Shown here in pieces: positions 50,201 to 60,888 of a DNA stretch of 64,000 nt (within the stretch, counting starts at the first letter, position 1; each line of letters starts with the position of its first letter). The notes under the pieces were generated by a model that was given only the letters and a program-made list of their open reading frames with translations, made no database searches and was not told where the DNA came from. The position numbers and the translations under genes are program-made. Where the stretch lies: assembly GCF_023343835.1 (NCBI RefSeq), contig NC_064437.1, positions 26,635,001-26,699,000 of the forward strand, read 5' to 3'. This stretch comes from Lagopus muta. Taxonomy: Eukaryota > Chordata > Aves > Galliformes > Phasianidae.

Positions 50201-53200
50201 TTCTGACACTAAAGTTGTGACTTCATTGCAATCTTTCAATACCTTAAGGGAGCCTACAAACAGAAGGGGAGTTGGCTCTTTACAGAGGGAGATAATGGCA
50301 GGGCAAGGGGAAGCAGTTTTAAATTGAAGAAGGGAAGATTGAGGTTGGATGTCAGGGAGAAGTTCTTTGCTATGAGTGGTGAGGTGCTGGAACAGCTGCC
50401 CAGAGAGGCTGTGGATGCCCCGTCCATCCCTGGAGGTGTTCAAGGACAGGTTGGATGGGGCCCTGGGCAGCCTGGGCTGGTATGAAATGTGGAGGTTGGT
50501 GGCCCTGCATGTGGCAGGGGGGTTGGAGGTTCGTGATCCCTTCCAACCCAAGCCATTCTATAATCAGTTTTAGAGTTTATGCAGAAGTTAAGTGGGACTG
50601 AATCACCACTGTTGTTTCCTTTAGCAATGTTATTATTCTCTTTGTGGGATAATGAACTTTCTTCTAGATTATAATACGTAGTAGTGCCACAAGAAACACT
50701 GATAGCAGTCAGAGTGTAAAATATTCCGCGGAACATGTCAGGGAAGTAAAGATAAACTTACTGAATAATGTCCATTCTTGACAGAGCTCCTGGTGTTTGG
50801 AGAGTCAAAATGGACAATGTAGTTTAGTAACTAAGGGTGGACTCCCAAATAACTGCTCCTGTGAAAAGATGAGTTGAGTGTGACAGCTGTGTGAAGGATT
50901 TGGTTTTTGCCTGATTTTTATGTTTTGTTTTTGTTTTCGCTTTGTAGGTTGAAGGGGACCAGTTACCTCCAGGACATACTGTCAGCCAGTATGAAACATG
51001 TAAGATCAGGACAATAAAAGCTGGAACTTTGGAGAAACTTGTGGAGAACCTTCTGACAGCTTTTGGGGATAATGATTTTACCTACATCAGTATCTTTCTT
51101 TCAACATACAGGGGCTTTGCTTCTACTAAGGAAGTACTAGAGCTTCTCCTTGACAGGTAAGAGCCAGTGGATGGTGGGAGCTAAGCTGTCATTTACATGG
51201 CAGGGAGATGTTGTCAGGAATTGTTTCCATTACTGTCAGTGGACGTGGACTTAATAACCCAATGGACAGGTGTCAAGAATATGTCAAAATTTGGAATGTA
51301 TAAATACATGCTGCTCACATTCACGTTCTCATTAAAGCATGCTCACCATGTAGGGAAAATACATTGTGTCTGGCAACTGAGGAATCAAAATGGGGCTAGC
51401 ACGTGGAAATTAATCTAGCTTGTCTCTCTCCAAAAAGACCGAATGAGAGGGCTGCAGAGTCACATCTAGCCTTGATTCCTGTATTTCACTGGATATTGAA
51501 TTTTCAGACCTAAGTCTCCTGTTGGGGGAAATTGATCTGAAGCAGGGATAATGCAAACATACTCAAAACCATGTCTACATCTGTTCACATCAACACACTG
51601 TAATAATTTTTTTTTTGTGGACAGCACAAAACCCCCTAGATATACAAATTATCCTTAGATACACAAACAGGCAAGGTCAGAGGTGGAAGTATCATATTTA
51701 TTTCATTTTCAAAAGGAAGTGATGTACAAAAGCAGCTATTCAGGCATGTAGTAATTAGAGGGCTAGTGTAAGAACTAGGTTTTGATTTTGGCTCTCCCAC
51801 TAGGTAGATAAGGAGCAAGGTGCATGTAAGTTATCTGTGCTATTCTTTTATATCTGAAAAAGAGTGTGATACCACTTGCTTTGCAGGAATGTTATGTGCT
51901 TAATTAACAATGGTGTAGAAATGCCTAGCTGCCAAGCCTGCTGTAATTATAATAACAACTCTGCTAGCTCAAGAGTAGTAACTTCACAGCCAATAAAAAG
52001 TCAGATCTGAGAAGAGAAGCCATCATGGGTAGAGGCTGTGCAGTTAGATTTCCTACAGTGACCTTTACGTCTCAGTCCATACACATTCTGACGTAATTAG
52101 GACATAAGCAAAAAAAGAGCAATGGTTCGTATATGTAGGATTGTAAAAATGCAGAGGAATTCCTTCTCAAGAATAAGGAATTCTGCCTTTACATTCAGGT
52201 TTTTTTTTTTATTCTGCATTTTGGATGTAAGTATCTTTTGAAGAAAATACCTTGTGAAAGACACCAAATTCGTCTGGATTCTATTAAATTTAAAACAGAG
52301 CTGGCTGGCAAACGGGCAGTGTGGTATGAGAATCTCTTGCTCTTAAGCATGTTGGTTGCCCAGGAACCGCACATCTATAGGATAAGCCAATGGCTATATG
52401 CATATACACTCTTATTTCCAGCCAGTAGTGCTTCCTATGTGATTTAATTGAATTATTTTTTGTAAAGATAGAGGTTAGCAGAAGAAGCTCTTTTTATTAA
52501 GAAAGAGTTGGGTTAGATAAAATAATACCTTTTGCAATGATGCGTTACCCAGAATGGCTGTTTAAATTCTGTTCTAACAATGCAGTTCTTGTTGCTCTGT
52601 GATGGAGCCAGACTGCTCTTTTGGGGTTTTCTATTAGTTGACATGCACCTAGGGAACTTGCCTTTCTGTAATCAACGAGATCTTTAAGATGGCTTATACA
52701 ATGTGAATTAGTCATTCCAGAGTGGCTCCAAACCTGTTGATACACACTTAGTTTTTAAATTAAAGGTGCTTGTATAAAACGCAGGTAACTTATTTGGTCT
52801 TAAAAGTGTGTTCACGTACCCAGTTTAAATGCCCAGAAAACATCCTTATGTGTTTGCCATCCAGTTTAACAGAGTTTAGACTTTTAGTAGTTTTCCATTT
52901 TTATTTCTTTGTTAGTGAGGTGTTTTGGTAATAGAAACAAATGTCCCACCTGAGACTATGACCTCATTTTAGGACTCACTGTACAAACATGCCTAGGAGT
53001 GTTTGCAGCAGCTCCCACCCTAAGGCCCTTCTTCTGTCAAGAGATCCTAGAGACACAATGAGAGGAGCAGGCTGCTGGCAGATATTTAGGAGTGCCCTGA
53101 GGCACAGAGAGAATAAGGGTTCTGCTTCACTTTATGGTTTTGGAGCTGGATCTCTGTTTTTGTCTCCATATCTGGTTGTTGTTTTGGTGTGCTTGGGAGA

Positions 53201-56200
53201 TAGAAGACTATTATGCAAAGAGCAATTCATATGTTGTGCTTATTTAATTTGCATAAATTATACAAGATCCCACGTATCTGACAGGCAAGTCTAGAATCTA
53301 CTACCAAAACCTGTTAAGATGGATGACCAGCAAAGTGATGGTGTTGGAGAGACATTCTTGTTGCTGGGAGGCTGCCTGCATTTTTAATGGAGGGCTGGTT
53401 TGTTGGGCACTCTGCACAGAGCCCCTGGGCAGGACTAGAGAGGGCTCCTGAAGTGCACAGCTCTGCAGAGAACTCGCTGTGCATAGCACTGCAATACCAA
53501 AATAATGAAATAACATCTCTGGAATTGAGGATTGAAGAATGATAAACTTGGGGTTTGTGCCAGATGGGTAATCCACTGAAACAACAGGCCATCTTACAGT
53601 CAATTAGCCTGGTTATGGTTTTGATTGTTTTGTGGTGTTTCATCACTAGCCATTAAAATGTTCAAACTCTGCAAGGCTGTGCTGCTGTAAGGATGATGAA
53701 AAAGTCTTTTGGGAATCTTGCTTCTTTTGCACTGACGTTAGCAGACTCCGCTAGATAAATGGTTCTGATTTCTTCCTGTATTCTCCCCAAGAGAAAATTA
53801 TCATAGCAAGCTAAAAATAGGAATGTACAAAATTAATAAAACACTGAAGTTGTAAATTCAGATACTTAAAAATCAGGAATCTGAGCAAGGAAAGAAGTCA
53901 GGATCGTTATCAAGTTCATACATCATGTGCTTTAGTTTCTACTTCTATATAGGTTTTTAACATAGGCATTAATGATAGGATTTTGAAAACAGTCTGAAGA
54001 AAGTAATTACTCATTCTCTGAGAATCACTAGTCTTAAGACACCTGTACTCTTCAGGCTTATATGAAAATGCAGCAATGGTAGCTGTAAATTGTATTTTTG
54101 GTGCCATTTAACTCAGTTAACTGCAATTAAGTTCTTAATATTTTCATATCTGGGAATTACATCTGTACCATTACAATTAGATTGAAGCACAAAAGTAGTA
54201 GCAAGTCTAACTTAAGAGTCTTATATATTTTCAGGCATTTATCAGGGGAGCAAATGAAAATCAACACTGATTAGAAAACAAATTGAGCAGACAGGACTAA
54301 CTTCTTAGCTTTGAAATCTGTGCATGGCTATTTTGTAATGAGTTTCATTTGAGTCTTCAAGCAGACAAGCAGGAAAGTAGGAATCTTCTAAAGATGAGGC
54401 CCTTGTTGTTCACGGCTTTGTTGGTTGTCGATTGAAGGGAAGGATCTTGGCCCAATCTTGTCTGCTGCTGTGTGTCCTCTTGGGCTTGTCTGAAGAGTTT
54501 GTGCCCCATTGGAGCTTTTGGTAACATGCTGGCGTGGCAGCTGTTCTGCCTTAAGGAAAGGAGAACAGGGGAAGTTCCAATGCTGCAGGTCTGCTTCAAA
54601 CAAGTAGGCCATGTGATATTTCTAGCAATGTCTAAGTTTGGGCACTCAGGTGAGTGTCCTTCTCCTCCAGAGCAACTTAAAAGAGGTGAAAATGTCATAA
54701 GATGGCAAGAAAACACAGGGGACAGAGCAGAACCTACTTTCCTGAGCCAAGTTCTGGTCTCCAGCTTACATACCTCTTGGAGCAAGCCGTAATATAGTCT
54801 ACGAGGAGGGGCACGTAGGCTGCTTGACCTTGTCAACGTTATCCCCAGCTTTTTATAACAAATGGTAGAATCCTCAGGAAATCCTAGGAGGTCACCACTT
54901 CCTTCCCCTCTCACAAATCTCAGGAGTGCAGTGTTTAAGAGTCTGAGTTAAGTGTTTAAGATGTTTCTCTTGGCTTTTCAAATATCATGGTTTATCTAGA
55001 AGTGTACGGATTGGGACAAAATATAGATTAAATGTAAGCTGTAAAGGTTAGAATGATTTACATCATGTGTGGAATATGAACTTGTGAAGAAAAGCAGATG
55101 TTGTAAAGAAAAATACATAGAAATGGATAGTAATTGAATTTAACTAACTCAGTTTTCATCTTTACTGCAGAATAGGTAGCTAAGAGTCTGCATTTTTCAA
55201 ATTTATTGTTAGCAATATTTCTAAATAACAGCACAGGGATGAAGGTTGGTATTAGTGCATAGTCTGTGTTCTATAGCTATTATTTTTACTTCCCAGTTGA
55301 GTAAAAAAGAATGTGAAAAAGGCTCTCAGAATAAGCATTAGTTGTCAATTCCAACTTCATGTGGAAAGCTTGAGCACTGTTTCCTCTTCTTGGTGACAGA
55401 GTAAGACTGTAGAGTAAGGGGGCAATCATGGATGGCAACGCTGAATCTTTATTTGTAGGTGTAAGAAAGAACAGTGATGTGGCCAGATCCAAAAAGGCCC
55501 TTCCATCTTTCTGCAGGGGAGCAGCTCCACGACATGGGGTTGAAGGAACTGCACCTGTACTTCCTGCTCATAGGACACATTGTATGTGGGAACGTACACA
55601 TTGGGAACGTACCTGCCCAGAAACATAGGTCAGCCCCATGAGTGTGTGAGGCTCTGCAGCCATCGGGACTTGGAAGGGGCCTTCATTTCCTGCCTGGCCA
55701 TGGAGGAGTTGGTAGTTTTGACCCTGTGGAGTGGTGGGATGAGATAAAGGGACATCCGCATTGCTTACACTTCCTTTGCTCCTCTTCACACGACATAGGA
55801 GTGCAGGAGGAAGTCCTCCCAAAGCCACACACACATGGCTTCATTTATTTCACAGCAGGAATCTCATGGTTGCACAGCACTTGTACTTGTGGTGTCTCGA
55901 GCTCCCACATCCTGTGCTGGTATTGTCATCACAGAAACGCACAAACAGACTGGGCAAAGAGAAACATTCCTCAAGGTGATGCATCCAGTGCAGTGAGTAT
56001 CAAACAAGATGTGTGAAAAGGGTTAAATCTGCTAATGTAAAACTCAGAATATTGTTAAGATGGATGCAGCACCCTCTGCATCATCCAGGAGGTACTTGCT
56101 GGATTTCTACAACTGTGCTGCTTGTAATGGACTACCAATTGTGCTCTTTGATAATTCCTGCCTTTAATATAGTCAGTGATGTGTTATTTGCCCTCTGAGT

Positions 56201-59200
56201 AAACTAACATTTCTTGCAGACTTTTTTATTTCTTTGCACCATGACTTCAAATTAAATTTTTGCTTTTTATTAAATCTAAAACTGGAGCCTTATTCATTAT
56301 TTTGGCTGTATTTGGTCTATAAAGATTTTCTTTTAACATAGAGTGGAAGTCAAACTAAACAAAACACTGAGTGTAGGCCAGTATGTTAAGAAGTGAGAGG
56401 GATGTCTTGTACTTGCAAAGCTAGTTAAGAGTAATTGGACGTCCACGACCCTTTAGTATGCATGGAAATTTGGCATCTAAATACACTAGGCAGCTTTGAA
56501 AACCTGCCAAGTCTTTAATACTATGCATCCTGATATTGCCTCTTTGTTTGGTAGAAGTGGTTTAAAAATAATTAAAAAAAAAAAAAAAGTCTCTTGTCAG
56601 GATGGAAGACTGTGGAAAGAAGGAAAGAAGGGGCAGAGCCAAGAACAGACAAGCTCCTCCTGCCCCCAGCACAGCACTACAGCAGGGTGCCCTCACTGAG
56701 CCTTCAGCATCCCCTGCTGCTGTGTGTGCTGTGGCATTAAGTGCTCCCAAGCGTGATGGAAGCCAAAGATATTTAGCTGTCCAGAGGAGAGCAGGCATAA
56801 GCCAAGTTCCTCTCTGATGTATTTTACTTTGTCATGGTAATCGTGTTCCTTGCAGTGGTGCTTAAAAGCAGGCTGTGCTGTGCTTGTGCAGTAGCATATA
56901 AAGTAGCAACCAGTCCCTATCTGAAGAAGTGTGCAGAAAAGGAGAGCTGGAGCTGGAGCTGTAAGCCCAGCAGTATGATGATGGCAAATAACAAGTTAGT
57001 TTTACGTTTCCAGTTCATTTCTTTTTCTGGAGGCTGGCTTGATAAGAGGGCAAATGGAGATGAAGAGGAGAGAGGGGGGGGGAACTTGAGAAAGGCCTGG
57101 CTGGGTAGAACAGAATAAGGAAGCAGGTATAAACAGAGGGCTTTGCACAAGCTGCAGACAGTCCTGAGGCCATTTTGAACAAACAGGGCAAAAAGCTATC
57201 ACTTAGGACAGTGTGAAGAAGAGAAATCTCCCAAAGAATCTGCTCTTGCCATTTTTCTTCTCTGGAACCTGAGTGCTTTCATTCCAGGTTTTGCACCCTG
57301 GTTACAGTTTGGTGAGCCTACCATTGTGTGCTGCTTTCTGTGGGGGGTTTGTGCCATTTCTGCATGCTTCTTCCAAGGAGGGATGGCCTGAGCAGCAAGC
57401 CTGTCCATCCCTCCCCCAGTACCACAGTGTCTGCTTCTGGAGCTTCCTCCCTCACCAGGCACCTTCAGCTCACATCCATGGTGTTTTAGGAGGCACAGAG
57501 GCGTGGATCCTCCTGTAGCAGAGCAGATCCTTCTGTGCATTTTAGGACGGTAACTTTATATGGCATCAAGTTCACTGTTACTGCTGTAGCATTTATCTTT
57601 CCTGTGCAGTTTCCCTGTATATCACTTGGCTAAAGAATTGACTTTGTTTCCATTATTCTGTGTGTATAATTCCAAACACCTCACAATTCTTGCTGAATAT
57701 CTGTGCTTCCAGTTATTTTCTGCTCGCTTTGATGCTCCCAAGCATTATTTAGGGCTTTGGCACTTCTGCAGAGAACCACCTTTCCTTATTATTTCCTAAT
57801 CATTCAAAGAGGATTTTCCTTCCTCTTCTTCCCTTTCCTTCTGAACAGAGATGCAGGGGTGCATTTTCTACCAGATTTTTCAGTATTTAAATATTCAGCA
57901 CTACGGGTTACATTCCGGTCTCATTTGCTTAGTCAGATCTTTTGAACTAAGTCTATAACTTTCCAAACACCAAGCAAGGCTGAAAAGTTCTGTGGGCTAC
58001 AGGATCCTTTTGTTTCTCATGTCTCTTTTTGTATGCAAAGCATTCATACAAGGCTGGGTAGTGAATGGCTCTTTGTCCAGGAGCTGGTGAGAACAGAGTG
58101 GTGGAAGTCTGCAGAAACACTGTTCTTTACATCAGATGTATCATTAACTCCTCCTAACCCGTTTTTAATGGCCTGTTGCTCATGCAGAGCTCTTTTTTGT
58201 TGAGAGATAGGCAGAGATTTACATTTGGCAATATGACAAGATGTTATATACGTGCCAGGTTTTGTACTGCAGATTGCTTGCTTTCTATGACTGGGTTATA
58301 GATTTATATTAGAAAAATCAGCATAAGTACCTCTAGTGGGATTTATGTGCAAGTGCCTAATGTTCTTCAGATACATCTTTTATATTTCACATGTTTCTAG
58401 GACAGTGATACTGAGAGTCATCTCAATGCATTTTGCTTGGAGAACTAATGGGAAGTTTTGAAAAATGAGTATAAAAATGTGATTATTATTCAAGAGTTGC
58501 AGCTTTCTTTGCTCAGTAGGGGAAAATTGTCTTTTGTACTGACTAAGATGTATTTTAGTCACTTCCTAGCAGATGGTGATGGAGAGTGAAATCCTCTCCA
58601 TTTATCAGCAGGCCAAGAGCATACGATACACACTGCATCAGCAGCACGGGGTGTTGAAACTAAATGATTATTGTGGTCCCTTTCAACCAGGCCATTCTGT
58701 GATTCTATGGTTGTTCTTTCAATGTCTGCTCCCTCTCAGCAACCCTCTCCTGTAGCTGTTCCTGTATTGGAACCAGTGATCCAATATTTGGAAGTGCAAA
58801 TATTGAAGCCAATAGAGTTCAACCTATTTTGATTGGATTTAACCTCAGCTTAGCAGAGTGATGGGCTTTGTGGAGGTGTTGTGGCAGTGTTGTTTAGAAG
58901 GCATTCAGATTTATTTCATCCTTGCAGGAAGGCAATGGGAAGTACTTCAGTGGTTAACTGCACTCTGATTTGGAAAGGGTGAGACTGATCCCTTAGAGAG
59001 GCCAGGTGGGATTAAGTGCTGAATTGCATGGATGGAAATAAAGAATCTATTCCATTTCACAGCTTCAGTAGTGCAGATCTCAATGAAAAGATCACAGGTA
59101 GAGTGTGAAATTGCTTGGAAGCACATAGGAGAAAGCAGAGAGGCCACTGATGGACTGAAAAATTTACGAACAAGATTGACAGCAAAGTAGTGATTCCTCT

Positions 59201-60888
59201 GTGAATGCTCCTGCTGTGATTCACGGCGACCCTGTGGAGACCAGGGTGTCATGCAGCGTAATCAGAAGTAGATTCTTACCCCACTGTCACCATAAGCATA
59301 AGCTGAGCATGTTTTTCTTTAGATGTTTGCAGTAGCTCTATGAAATCACAATGGAGAAATGGCTTATTCTGCATGAACCTCCAGGCCAAGAACCCTTTAC
59401 ATTTTTAGGAGTCCTTATAGTGTACTCTCATGTCTGCAGTCCTGTAGGACCAGCAGTATTGTTTGGGTATAACTGAGAAGAATTTGGGCCCTTCAAAGTG
59501 TAGTTTTGCAAGTGTTTATGTATGTGTTATACCTTTGTTTCGTGGGCAGACATAATGCTGAGATTTCTGAAGTCTTCACTACTGGTCTTGTGTTGAACGA
59601 GGGACAGCGTGTTGGTCAGACTAAGATACTGGGATCAAGCAGTCATATTTTGCTCTCAGCTTTGCAACAGATAAGTGGAAACAACATTTTTGTTGTGTCT
59701 ACATGTAACTGGAGATGCAGGAGCCAGTTTTAAATGAGCCATTGTTGCAGATAACACAAGTGGCCCTACTGCGGTACTCTCAAGGTTAAGGAAGCCCAAA
59801 GTGACCTCCTTACAGCTGCAGCCATACTGCTGCTATCTGAGGAGCTTGCCTTCATTAGTTTGGGTTTACTTTGTAATGCACTGGAGTGAGCTGTGCATTA
59901 AAACCACTGATCTTTCTGTGCCTCAGTTTCCATCAGTATTGAACAGTCCAATGTTGAACCCCTGGCATCATATTGTTGAAACTTATTATAATGTGAAGTT
60001 TTGAGACTGTGAGCCATGATAGGGCAGAATGTCAACATGAGGGTGGTGCAAAAACACATTATTTACAACCCACTGGTGAGAAGGAGCTTGAATTAAACTG
60101 TGCTGGTTCAGTTTCTGTACAGATCTGCAGTTCTTGCATATGAAACCTTAGACTGATACTTTAGAAGAACATAAAGCTACCATCATATTTCTAACCTTTG
60201 AAAGTTATGGATGAATTTGTTGCAGTTCTGCCGTGATCCTTCCTTACACAAACTGACAGCCCATGCTATTTTCTTTGATGTTACTAGAACGTTACAAACA
60301 GTTAAAGATGCACTTGTTCTCCTAGCTACTCAGATTAATTGCAGGTGCTCGACTAACATAATTAGTCAAACACAGAATGTTTAAAACCAGCTTGCCTAAG
60401 TCTGTACTGCGAGTAATTGTCTGCCTTCATTAAAGCTGGCTGTAAGGAGCCATGAAGTTCTTTGTAGAGCTGTGTATCTGAAGCAGTGGGTACTCCTATT
60501 GAATATGAAGTGCATTATCCTGCCTGCAAGGCACAAGCATTACATATGTAGGTGTGAGATTTTGCTTTGTGCTGATGGAGTTGTACCTCTGGTTTCCTTT
60601 TTCCAGTGGCATTTTCACAGTGCTGCACACCATTCTTGCTCATGACAACTGCATCAAGAGTTTTGACACGAATGGGCAATTACCACTTAGAAAAAATCTG
60701 TGTGGAAATCTCACGTGGTAGGAATGATGATAATTGTGTAAGAAGCGCTTTATTTGGGCTTGTGTTTTCATTTCGTAGATGTTCCTCTAAACAGCCATCT
60801 CCTTTTTCAGGTATGGAAACCTGGAGACCTCAAGCTGTGAAGAAGTCGGGAGCCAGAATTCCTCTGAATCCAAAACAGTACTCAGGAA
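26261..60888 (+). CDS. RGL1: RGL1, 5' partial coding sequence (four exons; join 26261-26287, 27038-27148, 50948-51156, 60811-60888)
   Basis: RGL1 is a RalGDS-family exchange factor: activated Ras binds its C-terminal RA domain, and its CDC25 domain loads GTP onto RalA/RalB at membranes. The four exons splice in frame (intron phases 0, 0, 2, 2) into 141 codons plus two bases. The product starts MRLPWKAKM, continues [20 protein letters not shown], then [19 protein letters not shown], and reaches [15 protein letters not shown]. This matches remembered mammalian RGL1 almost residue for residue outside the extreme N-terminus and the Ser-rich segment near residues 121-139. The REM/RasGEF-N domain begins around residue 64 and continues past the window; the CDC25 and RA domains are not present here. 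RGL2, RGL3 and RALGDS are less likely because the exon 2 and exon 3 wording is RGL1-specific as I recall it. All splice sites are GT-AG. The gene is truncated by the window edge, not broken. Confidence 0.95.
26288..27037 (+). other. RGL1: RGL1 intron 1
   Basis: A 750 bp phase-0 intron between the gtaacc donor and the ccggcag acceptor. The first third is still CpG island. The rest is ordinary non-coding DNA with a purine-rich patch around 26705-26735. I see no repeat element in it. Confidence 0.85.
27038..27148 (+). CDS. RGL1: RGL1 coding exon 2
   Basis: This exon is 111 bp, exactly 37 codons (residues 10-46), phase 0 at both ends. The acceptor is a strong pyrimidine tract ending ccggcag at 27037; the donor is gtaagt at 27149. 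The translation begins [20 protein letters not shown] and ends [12 protein letters not shown], essentially identical to remembered vertebrate RGL1. This leader sits before the REM domain. Longer isoforms with other first exons would be expected to splice into this same acceptor. Confidence 0.95.
29441..29621 (-). repeat. CR1 LINE fragment lacking its 3' end
   Basis: Contains tgcctccagggatggggcat, ccacaacctccttgggcagc and ctgtgtgaaaaacttcctcc, the reverse complement of the conserved CR1 3' UTR-proximal part. The terminal attctatg section is absent or replaced by unrelated sequence before 29441. Confidence 0.88.
30382..30407 (+). repeat. T-rich run
   Basis: A 26-base stretch of T with rare C interruptions. 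Confidence 0.9.
30540..32900 (+). other. Long purine-skewed block in intron 2
   Basis: Across roughly 2.3 kb the + strand is strongly G+A biased; two lines counted by hand (31141-31200 and 31261-31320) have about 82% and 70% purines. No simple tandem period, CR1 motif or open reading frame explains it. It may be an unrecognised old repeat or a local strand-asymmetric composition. Confidence 0.45.
36030..36088. repeat. Two-copy tandem repeat, ~30 bp unit
   Basis: Unit 1 cttgtccttatgtagctggt+gtgtggtttg is followed directly by unit 2 cttgtcgttgtgcagctggt+gtgtagcct. The copies differ at a handful of positions. Confidence 0.75.
36844..36932 (-). repeat. CR1 LINE 3'-end fragment
   Basis: ccatagaaccacgtaggttg, then cagtccaaccatctacccat and actaaaccatgtct match the reverse complement of a CR1 subfamily 3' end, the same subfamily type as the copy at 43057. 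Confidence 0.78.
37004..37031 (+). repeat. T-rich run
   Basis: T runs separated by single C residues, immediately after a CR1 remnant and spacer. Confidence 0.9.
37616..37900 (-). repeat. CR1 LINE 3' fragment (young)
   Basis: Well-preserved reverse-complement CR1 3' end: cctagaatggcctgggttga, ccaaccagcagaccaggctg, tgcagggatggggcatccac, then ctgtgtgaaaaacttcctg. It is close to the inverse of the + strand copy at 46511-46695. Confidence 0.92.
37926..38066 (+). repeat. Older CR1-like fragment (sense)
   Basis: The order 'gtaattaacctgaaggactcactgct', 'gtttgagggaggactgggca' and 'tttatataagtaatgagaac' parallels the 'taaacctgtggaactc…ggattggacatttatatggataa' block of older amniote CR1 families. It is adjacent to, but opposite in orientation from, the younger copy at 37616-37900. 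Identification is by memory of the family consensus. Confidence 0.6.
42249..42303 (+). repeat. CR1 LINE 3'-end remnant
   Basis: gcagttggactaggtgatct followed by ttgaaggtctcttcctactg is the CR1 'gttggactagatgatctttgaaggtcccttcca' signature, only about 55 bp. Confidence 0.75.
43057..43302 (-). repeat. CR1 LINE 3' fragment
   Basis: Reverse-complement CR1: catagaatcattaagggtag, cctccaaaaccatctggtcc, tgatcactaaaccatgtcct, gggatggtgaccccaccacc and aatatccaacctgaacatcc appear in the expected order. The open frames overlapping it are not genes. Confidence 0.88.
44580..44640 (+). repeat. Polypurine (GAAA/GGAA)n microsatellite
   Basis: About 60 bp of uninterrupted purines with ggaaggaaggaaggaag at the centre. 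Confidence 0.9.
46511..46695 (+). repeat. CR1 LINE 3' fragment (young)
   Basis: Sense CR1 end from aaggttcccaaggaggttgt through gggcagcctggtctgctggc and agggggttggaactagatga to ccattctatgattctatgat. The end carries extra near-copies of the terminal octamer, as is typical for CR1. Confidence 0.93.
47592..47640 (+). repeat. T/G-rich low-complexity run
   Basis: attgttgttg followed by long T runs with isolated G. It underlies the hydrophobic or KKK-type peptides read in this stretch. Confidence 0.9.
50227..50565 (+). repeat. CR1 LINE 3' fragment, longest copy in the window
   Basis: Sense CR1 3' end from caatctttcaataccttaag through ggttggatgtcagggagaag, ggaacagctgcccagagagg and tggatggggccctgggcagc to the terminus ccaagccattctataatc. 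It ends about 380 bp before RGL1 exon 3. Confidence 0.93.
50948..51156 (+). CDS. RGL1: RGL1 coding exon 3 (start of REM domain)
   Basis: The 209 bp exon encodes residues 47-115 plus two bases of Arg116. The acceptor is cgctttgtag (ending 50947) and the donor is AG|gtaaga at 51157. The peptide runs [19 protein letters not shown], then [40 protein letters not shown] and [11 protein letters not shown]. The segment from [15 protein letters not shown] onward is the first helices of the RasGEF N-terminal (REM) domain, which packs against and stabilises the CDC25 catalytic domain. The [10 protein letters not shown] segment is the hallmark 'TYR.F' strip of RalGDS-family REM domains. Confidence 0.97.
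51757..51910 (+). repeat. MIR SINE
   Basis: In order: an 'aactaggttttgattttggctctcccactaggtag' analogue of the MIR core (…gggttcgaatcccggctctgccactaact…), then a diverged 'gcaaggtgcatgtaagttat', a 'tttatatctgaaaaagagtgtgatacc' analogue of '…catctgtaaaatgggaataatacc', and 'tttgcaggaatgttatgtgc'. The order and spacing fit MIR across about 150 bp, so I am fairly confident despite the divergence. Confidence 0.65.
58648..58710 (+). repeat. CR1 LINE 3'-end remnant
   Basis: About 60 bp: gttgaaactaaatgattatt, gtggtccctttcaaccaggc and cattctgtgattctatgg form a CR1 terminus. Confidence 0.85.
59905..59945 (+). repeat. MIR-like fragment (weak)
   Basis: ccactgatctttctgtgcct followed by cagtttccatcagtatt resembles the MIR segment '…ctctgtgcctcagtttccccatctg'. 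The match is too short to be sure. Confidence 0.3.
60811..60888 (+). CDS. RGL1: RGL1 coding exon 4
   Basis: The 78 bp exon supplies one base of Arg116, residues 117-141 and two bases of residue 142. The acceptor is cctttttcag (ending 60810) and the donor is AA|gtaagt at 60889. It encodes [20 protein letters not shown] followed by KTVLR. This matches the polar, Ser-rich loop within the RGL1 REM domain (remembered mammalian form starts YGNLTSPNCEEDGSQ). Several substitutions are visible, as expected for a surface loop. A longer open frame in another phase (60606-61049) covers the same bases but is not the real reading frame. I could not find exon 5, which should start by completing Asn142, before base 64000. 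Confidence 0.93.

Larger units (their letters stand above)
27149..50947 (+). other. RGL1: RGL1 intron 2 (about 23.8 kb)
   Basis: Phase-0 intron from gtaagt at 27149 to cgctttgtag at 50947. It contains CR1 fragments at 29441-29621, 36844-36932, 37616-37900, 37926-38066, 42249-42303, 43057-43302, 46511-46695 and 50227-50565, a purine-skewed block at about 30540-32900, a (GGAA)-type purine tract at 44580-44640 and several poly-T/poly-A runs. I found no additional RGL1 exon and no convincing nested gene on either strand. The 157-codon minus-strand open frame at 42324-42797 runs through a T-rich simple repeat and looks accidental. Confidence 0.9.
51157..60810 (+). other. RGL1: RGL1 intron 3 (about 9.7 kb)
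   Basis: Phase-2 intron from gtaaga to cctttttcag. It holds a MIR SINE at 51757-51910, a CR1 3' end at 58648-58710, a weak MIR-like piece near 59905-59945 and two minus-strand open segments of uncertain nature (54357-54914 and 55568-55834). A run of about 15 A (about 56574-56588) follows the unexplained region. Confidence 0.9.
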
